Positions 1 through 9,673 of a DNA stretch of 64,000 nt are shown one piece after another. How positions within the stretch are numbered: the stretch's first letter is position 1; every line of letters begins with the position of its first letter. The notes under the pieces were generated by a model. It did no database searches. It was not told the DNA's origin and saw nothing but the letters and a program-made list of their open reading frames with translations. Origin of the DNA: QNBT01 sp964563335. Its GTDB lineage: Bacteria > Planctomycetota > Phycisphaerae > Sedimentisphaerales > Anaerohalosphaeraceae. The position numbers and the translations under genes were made by a program. The DNA lies in the NCBI GenBank assembly GCA_964563335.1, contig CAZLWL010000002.1:14708-78707 (forward strand), given 5' to 3'.

Positions 1-3000
1 GGTTCCTGCAGGCAAACGAACCGCCCAAGAATCGCAAGAATATCGGCCTTGAGGCACTGTTTCGTGAGATATTTCCGATTGCAAGTTACGACAAGACGAT
101 GCAATTGGAATATATGGGCTATGAGCTTGAGAAGCCGCGGTACATGGTGCAGCAGTGCAGAGAACTTCGCCTGACGTACGGTTATCCTCTTAAGATTCGG
201 TGTATCCTTAAGCGCAAGGAGGCGGACGATATTGCCGAGCAGGCGATATATCTGGGTGAGATGCCGGTTATGATTGGGGGTGGCGAATTTATAATCAACG
301 GCGCGGAGCGTGTGATAGTGAATCAGCTTCACCGCAGTCCGGGCGTGGATTTTGTTATCGACAACCGTGACGGCGATCGCATTTTGCACGGCAGCAGGAT
401 TATTCCGGAACGCGGTAGTTGGATAGAGATATCGGTTACGAAGAAGGACGTGCTGATAATTCGGATAGACCAGTCGAGCAAGATTCCGGCGACGATTTTT
501 CTGCGTGCGATGAGCGAGAAGTACGGCAAGACGGAGGATATATTGCGTCTATTCTATGAGACCAAGACGGTCAAGACCGAGAAACTTGACCCCTTGATGT
601 GGGCGGTCGGGCCTATTGTTGATACCGAGACAGGTGAAGTCGTAGTAAATGCCGGTGAGCAGATCGGCGACAGATTGCATTTAATCCAGACCGCCAATCT
701 TTCTTCAGGGGAGGAGAGTCCAGACAAAAAACACAACATTGAAAGTTTGGGATTTCGCAAAGTAGCTTTGTCTTTTGAGCCAGAGGAATATCGCTCGGCT
801 TATGAAAAGTATGATAAGAAGTCCTTGCGAGAAACCCTTACCAACAAAAAATACGCGAAATTGCGTCCTAAAGTTGAAGACGGACACCAGGCTTACTTAG
901 ACCATCCTTTGGGGGAATTTCTCCAGATTCTGAAAAGCAAGAAGGATAAGTTTTACGAGGAATTCTTAAATGATTATGGCGATAAGACGTACTGCAGGTT
1001 CTCCATACAAGAGGAGGATATCTTAGATAAAAAAGGCCTATACGCCTATTGGATTGGTAGCGAAATCGTATACGTCGGCAAGTGTACAAAATCAGACTCA
1101 TTTAAGGTTAGGATAAAACAAGGGTGTGGGAATATTTCCCCCAAGAACTGTCTCAAAGATGGCCAGGTAACAAATTGTCGCGTAAATTCGTTGATAAATG
1201 AAGAGAGAAAAAATAAAGAAATAGAATTTGGCGTCATAATTATGCAGGATGATGTGGAAATAGTAGCGAAGGAAGAGCAGCTTATACAAGACCTGAATCC
1301 AAGATGGAATATCCGAAAAGTTAAAGAAAAGCCAAAGTCCAGAAACAAGAAACGAGATACGCAAACGGTTGAGGTTATAACAAATGTTGCCGACCAGCTT
1401 ATTCTAAATACTCTGGCCGAGGATAACTGTGAGAGTCATGAAGATGCTCTATTGAAGATTTATTTGCGGCTGAGGCCCGGCAATCCTGCGCAGCTTGAGA
1501 AGGCCCGGACGCTGTTTAAGGAGAAGTTCTATGACACGAACCGTTATCGTCTGGGGAAGGTGGGCAGGTTCAGGCTGAATCGCAAGTTCGGTTGTGATAC
1601 TGATGAGAACGAGATGTCGCTCCGCCCAGAGGACTTTTTGAATACGATGCGGTATATCGTGGGCCTGCGTAACAATCAAGGGACGCTTGATGATATTGAC
1701 CATTTGGGCAATCGGCGGCTTCGGACGATAGATGAGTTGGCGGCCGGTGAGATTCGTAAGGGCCTGCTTAAACTTCGGCGGACGGTTCAGGAGCGGATGA
1801 GTATGAAAAGTCCTGATGATGTGGGGCGTATTGCCGACCTTGTCAATTCCAAGAGCGTCTCATCGAGTATCGAGTATTTCTTTGGCCGTGGTGAACTGAG
1901 CCAGGTGGTTGACCAGACGAACGCATTGAGCCAGTTGACTCACGAGAGGCGTTTGAGTGCTCTTGGCCCCGGCGGTCTGAACCGCAAGCGTGCCGGCTTT
2001 GAGGTTCGTGACGTTCATATCAGTCACTACGGCAGGGTGTGTCCGATTGAGACACCGGAAGGCACCAATATAGGGCTTATTGTTTCATTGGCGATATTTG
2101 CGAAGGTGGACGAATATGGGTTCCTGGTTACGCCGTATCGTAAGATCGCAAAGGGCAAGATAACCGAAGAGGTTGCATATCTCCGTGCGGACCAGGAGAT
2201 GGAGGAGATATTCACGCCGCCAAGCATGATTGAATCGGACAAGGCGAGTTTGAAGAAAGGTATGGTTCTTGCGCGGAAAGAGGGAGATTTGACACAGATT
2301 GACAGCGACGAGATAGATTATGTGGATATATCCCCGAAGCAGACGGTGGGGGTTTCGGCATCTCTTATTCCGTTTTTGGAGCATGACGACGCGAACCGGG
2401 CGTTGATGGGTTCGAATATGCAGCGTCAGGCGGTACCGCTGTTGAATACGGAGGCACCGCTTGTTGGTACGGGCATGGAAAGCGCCGTCGCGCAGAATTC
2501 GAGTATGGTGGTTCGGTCCAGAAGCAGCGGCGTTGTTACGGCGGTTGACGGTAACAGAATAGTGATTGACAACACGGACGAGTATGAGCTTGCGAAGTTT
2601 GCAGGTCTGAATGAGCGGACATGTCTGAACCAAAAGTCGTTGGTTAAGCTCGGCGAGAAGGTCAAGAAGGGCCAGATTATCGCCGACGGCGGGGGCACGG
2701 ACAATGGAATACTGGCTCTGGGCAGAAATATCTTAGTGGCGTTTGTTCCGTTTGACGGCTACAACTTCGAAGATGCGATACTTATCACTGAGAGGCTGGT
2801 GAAGGATGATGTTTTTACGAGCATTCATATAGACGAGTTTAGCGTCGAGGTTCGGGAGACGAAACTTGGCCGCGAGGAGTTTACGCGAGATATTCCGAAT
2901 GTGAGCGAGAAGGCTTTGAGGAATCTTGACGAGGGCGGGGTGGTTCGAGAGGGCACCCGTGTTTCGACGGGGGATATTCTTGTCGGGAAGGTCTCACCGA

Positions 3001-4325
3001 AGAGCAAGACGGAACTGACGCCGGAAGAGAAGCTGTTGCATGCGATATTCGGCAGGGCCGGTGAGGATGTCAAGAATGACTCTCTTGAGGTTATGAGCGG
3101 TTATGAGGGAGTTGTCATGCGGACGCGGCGTTTCACACGTCGCGGCGTGGGCGGAGATGAGCAGCGAAAGGCACAAAGGGAAGAAATGCGCCGATATGAA
3201 GCCGAGATGGTAGCGAGAGAATGCACGGTCTTCAAACAGATGATGGCTGAGATTCATGATAAGGTTAAGATAGACGTTGTTGACCCGTCGACACGTCAGA
3301 AAGTTGGTGTCAGCACGAATGACGACGTGATTTATGAGCAGATTGAGAACTTTGATATTGAGTGGGTAAAGCCGGCGAAGCTTCGCGGGGACGCGCAGAA
3401 GATGCTGGACAAGTATTGGCCGAGGCTGGTTGAGATGCAGGAGGAGAAAAAACATCAACTTGAGCGTTTGAAGCACGGTGATGAACTCCCCGGCGGAGTT
3501 CTTGAGATGGTGAAGGTTTATGTTGCGACCAAGCGGACGCTCTCTGTGGGGGACAAGATGGCGGGTCGTCACGGCAATAAAGGTGTCATTGCAAAGATCA
3601 TGCCTGAAGAGGACATGCCGTTTCTTGAAGACGGCACGCCGGTCGATATATGTCTGAATCCTCTTGGAGTTCCGAGCCGGATGAATGTTGGCCAGATACT
3701 TGAGACACATCTTGGGTGGGCGGCGAAGATTCTGGGTTTTAACTGTATTACGCCGGTATTTGATGGTGCGACCGAGGAGCAGATTCGTGAGGTTACGGGC
3801 GAGGCGAATGAGCATGTAAGGCGCCGGATAGAGGAGCTTGAAAGCAAGAAGGAAGTGCCGCCTGCGGATGAGTTGTTTGTTCAGATATCGGACGACATGA
3901 AGACAAGGCTTTACGATGGTCGGACGGGCGAGCCGTTTGAGCAAAAGGCTACGATTGGCAATATTTATATGATGAAACTTCACCATCTTGTGGACGATAA
4001 GATTCATGCCCGTGCGACCGGTCCTTACAGTCTGATTACTCAGCAGCCCCTTGGCGGCAAGGCCAGGACGGGCGGGCAGCGTTTCGGGGAGATGGAAGTC
4101 TGGGCGCTGGAGGCATACGGGGCGGCTTACACGCTTCAGGAGCTTCTGACGGTCAAGAGCGACGACATCGAAGGTCGCACGAAGATATACGAATCGATGG
4201 TAAAGGGCACTAATACGCTTGAGGCGGGCACACCGATTTCGTTTGACGTTTTGTGTAACGAGATCAGAGGTCTTGGTCTGAATATTCAGCTTGAAAAAAA
4301 GCGGATAGGCAGTTCACCGATATAG
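1..4325 (+). CDS. rpoB: RNA polymerase beta subunit, 5'-truncated, with an internal GIY-YIG domain
   Basis: Beta subunit of DNA-dependent RNA polymerase. The reading frame is open from base 3 and already beta-like there (FLQANEPPKNRKNIGLEALF), so the true start lies upstream; roughly 40 residues are missing. Recognisable blocks are the N-terminal lobe (GGGEFIINGAERVIVNQLHR), the rifampicin region (ELSQVVDQTNALSQLTHERR, then SALGPGG), the switch/catalytic block (KMAGRHGNKGVIAKI) and the C-terminal clamp block (GGKARTGGQRFGEMEVWALE). The Asp, His and Ser positions usually mutated in rifampicin resistance are wild type. The oddity is a 220-residue insertion after the beta-lobe motif TANLSS (see 708-1367), which makes the protein longer than 1408 residues even without its N-terminus. 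rpoC follows after 38 bases, the standard rpoBC order. Confidence 0.98.
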   Translation, partial: FLQANEPPKNRKNIGLEALFREIFPIASYDKTMQLEYMGYELEKPRYMVQQCRELRLTYGYPLKIRCILKRKEADDIAEQAIYLGEMPVMIGGGEFIINGAERVIVNQLHRSPGVDFVIDNRDGDRILHGSRIIPERGSWIEISVTKKDVLIIRIDQSSKIPATIFLRAMSEKYGKTEDILRLFYETKTVKTEKLDPLMWAVGPIVDTETGEVVVNAGEQIGDRLHLIQTANLSSGEESPDKKHNIESLGFRKVALSFEPEEYRSAYEKYDKKSLRETLTNKKYAKLRPKVEDGHQAYLDHPLGEFLQILKSKKDKFYEEFLNDYGDKTYCRFSIQEEDILDKKGLYAYWIGSEIVYVGKCTKSDSFKVRIKQGCGNISPKNCLKDGQVTNCRVNSLINEERKNKEIEFGVIIMQDDVEIVAKEEQLIQDLNPRWNIRKVKEKPKSRNKKRDTQTVEVITNVADQLILNTLAEDNCESHEDALLKIYLRLRPGNPAQLEKARTLFKEKFYDTNRYRLGKVGRFRLNRKFGCDTDENEMSLRPEDFLNTMRYIVGLRNNQGTLDDIDHLGNRRLRTIDELAAGEIRKGLLKLRRTVQERMSMKSPDDVGRIADLVNSKSVSSSIEYFFGRGELSQVVDQTNALSQLTHERRLSALGPGGLNRKRAGFEVRDVHISHYGRVCPIETPEGTNIGLIVSLAIFAKVDEYGFLVTPYRKIAKGKITEEVAYLRADQEMEEIFTPPSMIESDKASLKKGMVLARKEGDLTQIDSDEIDYVDISPKQTVGVSASLIPFLEHDDANRALMGSNMQRQAVPLLNTEAPLVGTGMESAVAQNSSMVVRSRSSGVVTAVDGNRIVIDNTDEYELAKFAGLNERTCLNQKSLVKLGEKVKKGQIIADGGGTDNGILALGRNILVAFVPFDGYNFEDAILITERLVKDDVFTSIHIDEFSVEVRETKLGREEFTRDIPNVSEKALRNLDEGGVVREGTRVSTGDILVGKVSPKSKTELTPEEKLLHAIFGRAGEDVKNDSLEVMSGYEGVVMRTRRFTRRGVGGDEQRKAQREEMRRYEAEMVARECTVFKQMMAEIHDKVKIDVVDPSTRQKVGVSTNDDVIYEQIENFDIEWVKPAKLRGDAQKMLDKYWPRLVEMQEEKKHQLERLKHGDELPGGVLEMVKVYVATKRTLSVGDKMAGRHGNKGVIAKIMPEEDMPFLEDGTPVDICLNPLGVPSRMNVGQILETHLGWAAKILGFNCITPVFDGATEEQIREVTGEANEHVRRRIEELESKKEVPPADELFVQISDDMKTRLYDGRTGEPFEQKATIGNIYMMKLHHLVDDKIHARATGPYSLITQQPLGGKARTGGQRFGEMEVWALEAYGAAYTLQELLTVKSDDIEGRTKIYESMVKGTNTLEAGTPISFDVLCNEIRGLGLNIQLEKKRIGSSPI
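708..1367 (+). other. In-frame GIY-YIG nuclease domain inserted in rpoB
   Basis: Codons 204-423, counted from the ATG at 99, have no counterpart in ordinary beta subunits; joining NLSS to VEVITNVADQLILNTLAED restores a normal beta-lobe sequence. Residues 313-404 (bases 1035-1310) match the GIY-YIG fold: GLYAYWIG, then YVGKC eleven residues on, an Arg in KVRIKQG (R338 region), TNCRVNSLIN, and the Glu and Asn of KEEQLIQDLNPRWN. These are the family's catalytic and structural positions. Residues 204-312 are charged and I do not recognise them. Hand counts give about 37 percent GC at 721-780 and 30 percent at 1201-1260, against 48 percent at 1801-1860. No intein A, B, F or G blocks are visible. 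The reading frame stays open throughout. A group I intron that happens to be open in frame is the main alternative. Confidence 0.88.
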
Positions 4326-4363
4326 TAAGGTGAGTAAGAAAGTTAGGGTGGAGTTGATCGAAA

Positions 4364-7300
4364 ATGGTAGAATCGATTTACGATCGGATTAACGATTATG
4401 GTTCGGTGAAGATATCGTTGGCGAGTGCGAACGATATTCGCAGTTGGTCGTTCGGCGAAGTGCGCAAGCCGGAGACAATCAACTATCGGACTTATCGGCC
4501 CGAGAAAGACGGTCTTTTCTGTGAGCGTATTTTTGGTCCGGAGCGGGACTGGGAGTGTGCGTGCGGCAAGTATAAGGGCACGAAGTTCAAGGGTATCATC
4601 TGCGACCGGTGTGGTGTGAAGGTTACTCACAGTCGGGTTCGTCGTAAGCGCATGGGTCATATTAATCTTGCGGCCCCTGTGGTGCATATATGGTTTTTCA
4701 AGTCGATGCCGAGTCGTTTAAGCAGTGTACTTGGAATGAAGACATCCGATTTGGAGAAGATAATTTACTTCCAGGATTACGTTGTGACGGATCCGGGGCA
4801 GAGTCCGCTTAAACCCAGGCAGCTTATGACGGAGGAGGAGTACCGGGAAGCGTGCAACAAATACGGTGTGTGTTTCAGGGCGTCGATGGGCGCCGAGGCG
4901 ATAAAGGAGCTTTTGAACAGGCAGGATTTGGACGAGTTGAGTATGGAGCTGAGGTCGGCGATAGGCGAGACCGGCAGCAAGCAAAAGATTAAAGACCTGA
5001 CGAAACGTCTGAAGATAGTCAACAGTATCCGCGGCAGCGAGAACAAACCCGAGTGGATGGTTCTGGACGTGGTTCCGGTGATACCGCCGGATTTGCGTCC
5101 TCTGGTGATGCTTGAGAGCGGCAATTTTGCGACAAGCGATCTTAACGACCTATACAGGCGTATCATCAATCGGAACAACCGTTTGAAGAAGCTTATAGAT
5201 TTGAACGCACCTGAGGTTATCATCCGCAATGAGAAACGGATGCTGCAGCAGGCGGTTGATTCTCTTCTCGACAACGGGCGATGCAGGCGTCCCGTTCTGG
5301 GGAGCAACAACCGTCCTCTGAAGAGTCTGACGGACATGATAAAGGGCAAGCAGGGGCGTTTCCGCGAGAATCTTCTTGGCAAGCGTGTGGATTATTCGGC
5401 TCGGTCGGTTATTGTGATCGGGCCTAACCTGAGGCTGCATCAATGCGGGTTGCCGAAGAAGATTGCGTTGGAGCTTTATCAGCCCTTTATAATTCGCAAG
5501 CTGAAGGACCGTGGTCTTGCCGACACGATAAAGAGCGCCAAGCGGATGCTTGAGCGTCGGGAAGAGCATGTGTGGGATATTCTTGAGGAAGTGATTCATC
5601 AGCATCCTGTTCTTTTGAACCGTGCGCCAACGCTGCACCGAATGGGTATCCAGGCATTCGAGCCGGTTCTGGTGGAAGGTAATGCGATTATGCTTCACCC
5701 GCTGGTTTGCCACGGGTTCAATGCGGACTTTGACGGCGACCAGATGGCGGTTCATCTTCCTTTGAGTATCGAGGCGCAGGTTGAAACTCATACACTTTTG
5801 ATGTCGACGAACAGCATTTTCTCGCCGCAGAGCGGGGCGCCTATGCTTGGGCCGTCGCAGGACATTGTGTTGGGGAATTACTACATCACGTGTATGCGTC
5901 CCGACGAAAAGGGGGAAGGCATGTTGTTCAGGGACATGTTTGAGGCAATCACGGCCTGCGAGATGGGCAAGGTGAACATACACGCGAAGGTTAAAGTTTG
6001 TCTTCCACCGGACAAGAGAGTTATCGACGAATCCGGCGAGAAGAAAGGCGGTGTGATAGAGACAACTCCAGGGCGGTGTTTGTTTAACGACGTTCTGCAC
6101 GAGAAGATGCCGTTTTACAACATGTTGATGGACAAGCAAAAGCTCGGGATAGTGATTCAGGACTGCTTTGAGATTGCGGGCAGTGCCGCGACGATAGATT
6201 TGCTCGATAGCATTAAAGAGCTTGGGTTCAAGCAGGTGACTTTAGCGGGGCTGAGTTTTGGCATTGTTGATTTGCGGGTTCCTGTGGAGAAGCAGGGCAT
6301 CATAGACAAGACGCAAAAGCGGGTTGACAGGGTTCAGAAGAACTACAATGCCGGTGTGCTGACGGAGGGTGAGAGATACAATCAGATTATCGATGCATGG
6401 ACGCATGCTCGCGTGGAAGTTACCAGCGCGATGATGAGCGCGATGGAGAATGATGTTCGGGACGGCAAACCTTATTTGAATCCGATATGGGTTATGAGGG
6501 ACTCGGGCGCTCGTGGCAGTGTTGACCAGATTCAGCAGCTTGCGGGTATGCGAGCGCTCATGGCGAAACCGAGCGGAGAGATTATCGAGACTCCGATCAG
6601 GTCGAATTTCCGGGAAGGTCTTAACGTGCTTGAGTATTTCAGTTCGACGCACGGTGCGCGTAAGGGACTGGCCGATACCGCCCTTAAGACTGCCGATTCC
6701 GGTTATCTTACTCGTAAGCTGGCCGACGTTGCGCAGAATGTGATGGTTACGCAGATTGATTGCGGCACGCTTCAGGGTATCACCAAGAGTGCGGTCTATA
6801 GGGGTGAGACGGTTGATGTTCCTCTGAAGCTATTGGTCATTGGGCGTGTGGCGCGGGACAACGTGCGCAATCCGATAACCGGCGAGATGATAGTGCTTGA
6901 GAACGAGGTCATAACTCCTGATGCGGCGGACAAGATTGAGGCGATGGGGCTTGACGCGATTCGAGTGAGGAGCCCGTTGACATGCGAAAGTGAGATGGGA
7001 ATTTGTGCCAAGTGTTACGGGTGGGATTTGAGCATGGGAAAGCCTGTCGAGGAGGGCATGGCCGTAGGTATTATAGCTGCTCAGTCGATTGGGGAGCCGG
7101 GGACGCAGTTGACAATGAGGACGTTCCACACGGGCGGTATTGCGGAGATAGCGGTACTTGAGACGGACCAGAAAGCGCCACGGGATGGTATTGTTGAATA
7201 CCGTGAACTGAATGTCGTTCCCGATCCGGACGTTTGGGAAAAATCGGACGGGAAGGCTTACAGCAAAGACCTGGCATCGACAATGAAGGACCCGAAGGCA

Positions 7301-8713
7301 AAACGTCTTGTCGAATCTAAGGGTATAGTTCTGAGCCGCAACGGCGAAGTGCTTCTGCTTGATGAAAAGGGCAGAGAGCTTGAAAAGTTTAAGACGCCGT
7401 ATGGTGCTATTATGCAGGTAAAGGATGGTGCGGAGGTGAAGCGTGGGCAGCGCTTGTTTTCTTGGGACCCACACCGTATGCCCATCCTTGCTGAGGTTTC
7501 CGGCTTTGTTCGTCTTGTGGATGTGGTTGAAGGCGAAACAATGCGGGTTGAGGAGGAGCGGAAGGGTCAGTTGGGCAGGGCGGTTGTTATAGAGCATAAG
7601 GGCGATAAGCACCCGCAGGTCATCATCGAAGACTCCGAAGGCAAGATTCTTGATGTGCACTATCTGCCGGCGAAGGCTCGTATTGAGGTTGACGAAGGCG
7701 AGGAAGTGGAAGCGGGTAAGTTGCTTGCACGTTTGCCGAGAGGGACTGAGGGGACGCAGGACATCACCGGCGGACTTCCGCGAGTGACGGAGATATTCGA
7801 GGCTCGAAAGCCAAAGGAGCCTGCGGCGATGGCAGAGATAAGCGGAGGTGTGGAACTTAAGAGCGATAAACGACGCGGTAAGATGACTATTACGGTTCGC
7901 AACGAGGAGAGCGGTATGGAAAAGGAGCACCATGTTCCGCGGGACAGGCACCTTAACTGCCATACAGGTGATGTGGTTGAGGCGGGAGACGCATTGACGG
8001 AGGGCCCGCTGGTGCCGCACGACATTCTGAGGATTAAGGGTGAGGAGGCATTGCAGAGGTATTTATTGAGAGAGATTCAAAATGTGTATCGTGCTCAGAG
8101 CGTGGTGATAAGTGACAAGCATATTGAGATTATAATCTCGCAGATGATGCGTAAGATTGAGATAGAAGCTATCGGCGACAGTATGTTTCTGCCGGGCGAA
8201 GTGGTGGACAAGTTCGCATTCCGCAGGGCTAATGAGGAATTGGCCAAGAAGATGATAAGAGTGACTGATGCAGGAGATACAGAGCTTGAGGTTGGCCAGC
8301 TTTTGGCCAAGGGAGAGCTTGAGACGGCGAGTGAAAAGGTTGAGACGCTTGGCGGCACAGCGGCCAAGGGCAAGAAGCCTCGCCCAGCGACGGCCAACAC
8401 GCTGCTTCTGGGTATAACCAAGGCATCGCTTCAGTCGGATAGCTTTATCTCGGCGGCAAGTTTCCAAGAGACCACGAAGGTGTTAACTGAGGCGTCGCTT
8501 GCGGGTAAGGTTGATGTGTTGCGAGGTTTGAAGGAGAATGTGATACTGGGTCATTTGATTCCGGCGGGAACGGCATTTAGGCCGCACCTTAATATTAAGG
8601 TGAAACATCTTGCCGAACCACCGGTGCCGAAGGTGCTTGAGGAACTTAGAGAGGTCAAGGAAGCGGAAGCGGCGGCTGAGAAGGCGGTTAAAGAGGCATT
8701 GGGAATCAGTTAA
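4364..8713 (+). CDS. rpoC: RNA polymerase beta' subunit
   Basis: Beta' subunit of RNA polymerase, holding the catalytic magnesium. The 1449-residue protein shows the N-terminal zinc ribbon (C65, C67, C80, C83), the magnesium-binding NADFDGD at residues 453-459, the trigger-loop region (GIIAAQSIGEPGTQLTMRTF) and the second zinc site (C800, C874, C881, C884). It has no large insertion, in contrast to the beta subunit beside it. Length is normal for the non-proteobacterial form. The gene lies 38 bases after rpoB and 77 bases before rpsL, so rpoBC and the str genes are probably co-transcribed. The start MVESIYDRIN fits family starts. Confidence 0.98.
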   Translation: MVESIYDRINDYGSVKISLASANDIRSWSFGEVRKPETINYRTYRPEKDGLFCERIFGPERDWECACGKYKGTKFKGIICDRCGVKVTHSRVRRKRMGHINLAAPVVHIWFFKSMPSRLSSVLGMKTSDLEKIIYFQDYVVTDPGQSPLKPRQLMTEEEYREACNKYGVCFRASMGAEAIKELLNRQDLDELSMELRSAIGETGSKQKIKDLTKRLKIVNSIRGSENKPEWMVLDVVPVIPPDLRPLVMLESGNFATSDLNDLYRRIINRNNRLKKLIDLNAPEVIIRNEKRMLQQAVDSLLDNGRCRRPVLGSNNRPLKSLTDMIKGKQGRFRENLLGKRVDYSARSVIVIGPNLRLHQCGLPKKIALELYQPFIIRKLKDRGLADTIKSAKRMLERREEHVWDILEEVIHQHPVLLNRAPTLHRMGIQAFEPVLVEGNAIMLHPLVCHGFNADFDGDQMAVHLPLSIEAQVETHTLLMSTNSIFSPQSGAPMLGPSQDIVLGNYYITCMRPDEKGEGMLFRDMFEAITACEMGKVNIHAKVKVCLPPDKRVIDESGEKKGGVIETTPGRCLFNDVLHEKMPFYNMLMDKQKLGIVIQDCFEIAGSAATIDLLDSIKELGFKQVTLAGLSFGIVDLRVPVEKQGIIDKTQKRVDRVQKNYNAGVLTEGERYNQIIDAWTHARVEVTSAMMSAMENDVRDGKPYLNPIWVMRDSGARGSVDQIQQLAGMRALMAKPSGEIIETPIRSNFREGLNVLEYFSSTHGARKGLADTALKTADSGYLTRKLADVAQNVMVTQIDCGTLQGITKSAVYRGETVDVPLKLLVIGRVARDNVRNPITGEMIVLENEVITPDAADKIEAMGLDAIRVRSPLTCESEMGICAKCYGWDLSMGKPVEEGMAVGIIAAQSIGEPGTQLTMRTFHTGGIAEIAVLETDQKAPRDGIVEYRELNVVPDPDVWEKSDGKAYSKDLASTMKDPKAKRLVESKGIVLSRNGEVLLLDEKGRELEKFKTPYGAIMQVKDGAEVKRGQRLFSWDPHRMPILAEVSGFVRLVDVVEGETMRVEEERKGQLGRAVVIEHKGDKHPQVIIEDSEGKILDVHYLPAKARIEVDEGEEVEAGKLLARLPRGTEGTQDITGGLPRVTEIFEARKPKEPAAMAEISGGVELKSDKRRGKMTITVRNEESGMEKEHHVPRDRHLNCHTGDVVEAGDALTEGPLVPHDILRIKGEEALQRYLLREIQNVYRAQSVVISDKHIEIIISQMMRKIEIEAIGDSMFLPGEVVDKFAFRRANEELAKKMIRVTDAGDTELEVGQLLAKGELETASEKVETLGGTAAKGKKPRPATANTLLLGITKASLQSDSFISAASFQETTKVLTEASLAGKVDVLRGLKENVILGHLIPAGTAFRPHLNIKVKHLAEPPVPKVLEELREVKEAEAAAEKAVKEALGIS

Positions 8714-8714
8714 G

Positions 8715-8739
8715 AAGTTCATAGTTCGTAGTTCGTAGC
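8715..8739. repeat. AGTTCGT heptamer repeat between rpoC and rpsL
   Basis: The spacer holds AGTTCATAGTTCGTAGTTCG, a short run of the AGTTCGT heptamer. The same word recurs in spacers at 14332, 16281, 18560 and 39078. Function unknown. Confidence 0.7.
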
Positions 8740-8790
8740 CGGGAGTTGTAAACCAAAAAGGTAGTAGAAAAATAGAGGTTTGAAGAGATT

Positions 8791-9153
8791 ATGCCGACCA
8801 TAAATCAATTGGTGAGGAAAGCACGAAGAAAGAAGGGCAAGAAGCGTATTTCGGATATAACGGGTTGTCCTCAGAAACGAGGTGTGTGTCTTATAGTAAG
8901 GACACAGACGCCGAAGAAGCCGAACTCCGCTTTGCGTAAGATTGCCCGTGTGCGGCTGACAAACGGCAAGGAAGTTACCGCTTATATACCGGGGATTGAC
9001 CATAATCTTCAGGAGCACAGCACGGTGTTGGTGCGTGGTGGGAGAGTTAGAGACCTGCCCGGCGTAAGGTACCATGTTGTCCGTGGCGTGCTGGATTCGG
9101 ATGGTGTGTCCGGTCGTAAGCAGGGTCGGAGCAAATACGGAGCGAAGAAGTAA
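8791..9153 (+). CDS. rpsL: 30S ribosomal protein S12
   Basis: Decoding-centre protein of the small subunit, 120 residues. The conserved loops are TPKKPNSALRK (K42 here is the lysine changed in classical streptomycin resistance) and GGRVRDLPGVRYH. In the second loop the residue equivalent to E. coli K87/K88 is Arg (R87). Lys-to-Arg here is a known streptomycin-resistance change in other bacteria, so this ribosome may be naturally less sensitive (inference). First gene of the str group, 33 bases before rpsG. The C-terminus ends in the usual RSKYGAKK. Confidence 0.97.
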   Translation: MPTINQLVRKARRKKGKKRISDITGCPQKRGVCLIVRTQTPKKPNSALRKIARVRLTNGKEVTAYIPGIDHNLQEHSTVLVRGGRVRDLPGVRYHVVRGVLDSDGVSGRKQGRSKYGAKK

Positions 9154-9186
9154 TTTTAAGTTTATAGCTGTTCGGAAGGTATAGTA

Positions 9187-9660
9187 ATGGCCAAGAAGTG
9201 GACGGCGTCGAGTAGTCAGTTGAAACCTGATGCTGTTTATAACAGCAAGCTGGTCTCGAAGTTTATTAACTGTTTGATGTGTGGCGGCAAGAAAAATACG
9301 GCTCAGAAGGTTTTCTACGATGCTATGGGCATTATTTCTAAAAGGATGAAAGACGTTGAGCCGTTGGAGCTTTTTGAGACGGCGATTAAAAACGTCAAGC
9401 CGATGCTTGAGGTTCGCAGCAAGCGCGTCGGCGGTGCGAGTTACCAGGTTCCGATGCAGGTGAGCTCGAAGCGTCAGCAGTCGCTTGCCTTTCGGTGGAT
9501 TATCGCGGCGGCGCGTGCGAAGAAAGGCAAACCCATGTGCGTTCGTCTGGCTTCGGAGCTGATGGATGCTTCCAAGAAAGAAGGCTCTGCAATGACGACT
9601 CGTGATAATGTTCACAGGATGGCGGAGGCGAATAAGGCGTTCGCGCATTTCGCATGGTAA
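9187..9660 (+). CDS. rpsG: 30S ribosomal protein S7
   Basis: Primary 16S rRNA-binding protein that nucleates the 30S head, 157 residues, the usual length. Family blocks GGKKNTAQKVFYDAM, VKPMLEVRSKRVGGASYQVP and RWIIAAAR are present. It ends with NKAFAHFAW, the typical C-terminus of bacterial S7. It lies between rpsL and a strong intrinsic terminator, so rpsL-rpsG transcription probably ends, at least in part, before fusA. In E. coli S7 represses its own operon; no matching mRNA site was identified here. Confidence 0.97.
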   Translation: MAKKWTASSSQLKPDAVYNSKLVSKFINCLMCGGKKNTAQKVFYDAMGIISKRMKDVEPLELFETAIKNVKPMLEVRSKRVGGASYQVPMQVSSKRQQSLAFRWIIAAARAKKGKPMCVRLASELMDASKKEGSAMTTRDNVHRMAEANKAFAHFAW

Positions 9661-9673
9661 AATCGTCAGGCGT

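Noticed and set aside
708..1367. Intein in rpoB
   Set aside because: No Cys/Ser at the first insert position with an intein A block, no TxxH B block and no C-terminal HN before the 3' flank; the edges do not look like splice sites.
1909..1980. Natural rifampicin resistance of RpoB
   Set aside because: The main Asp, His and Ser positions are wild type; the other differences (N-to-T, P-to-A) look like ordinary lineage variation.
2994..4007. Long minus-strand open frames opposite rpoB and rpoC
   Set aside because: They mirror strongly conserved plus-strand genes and have no family similarity of their own.
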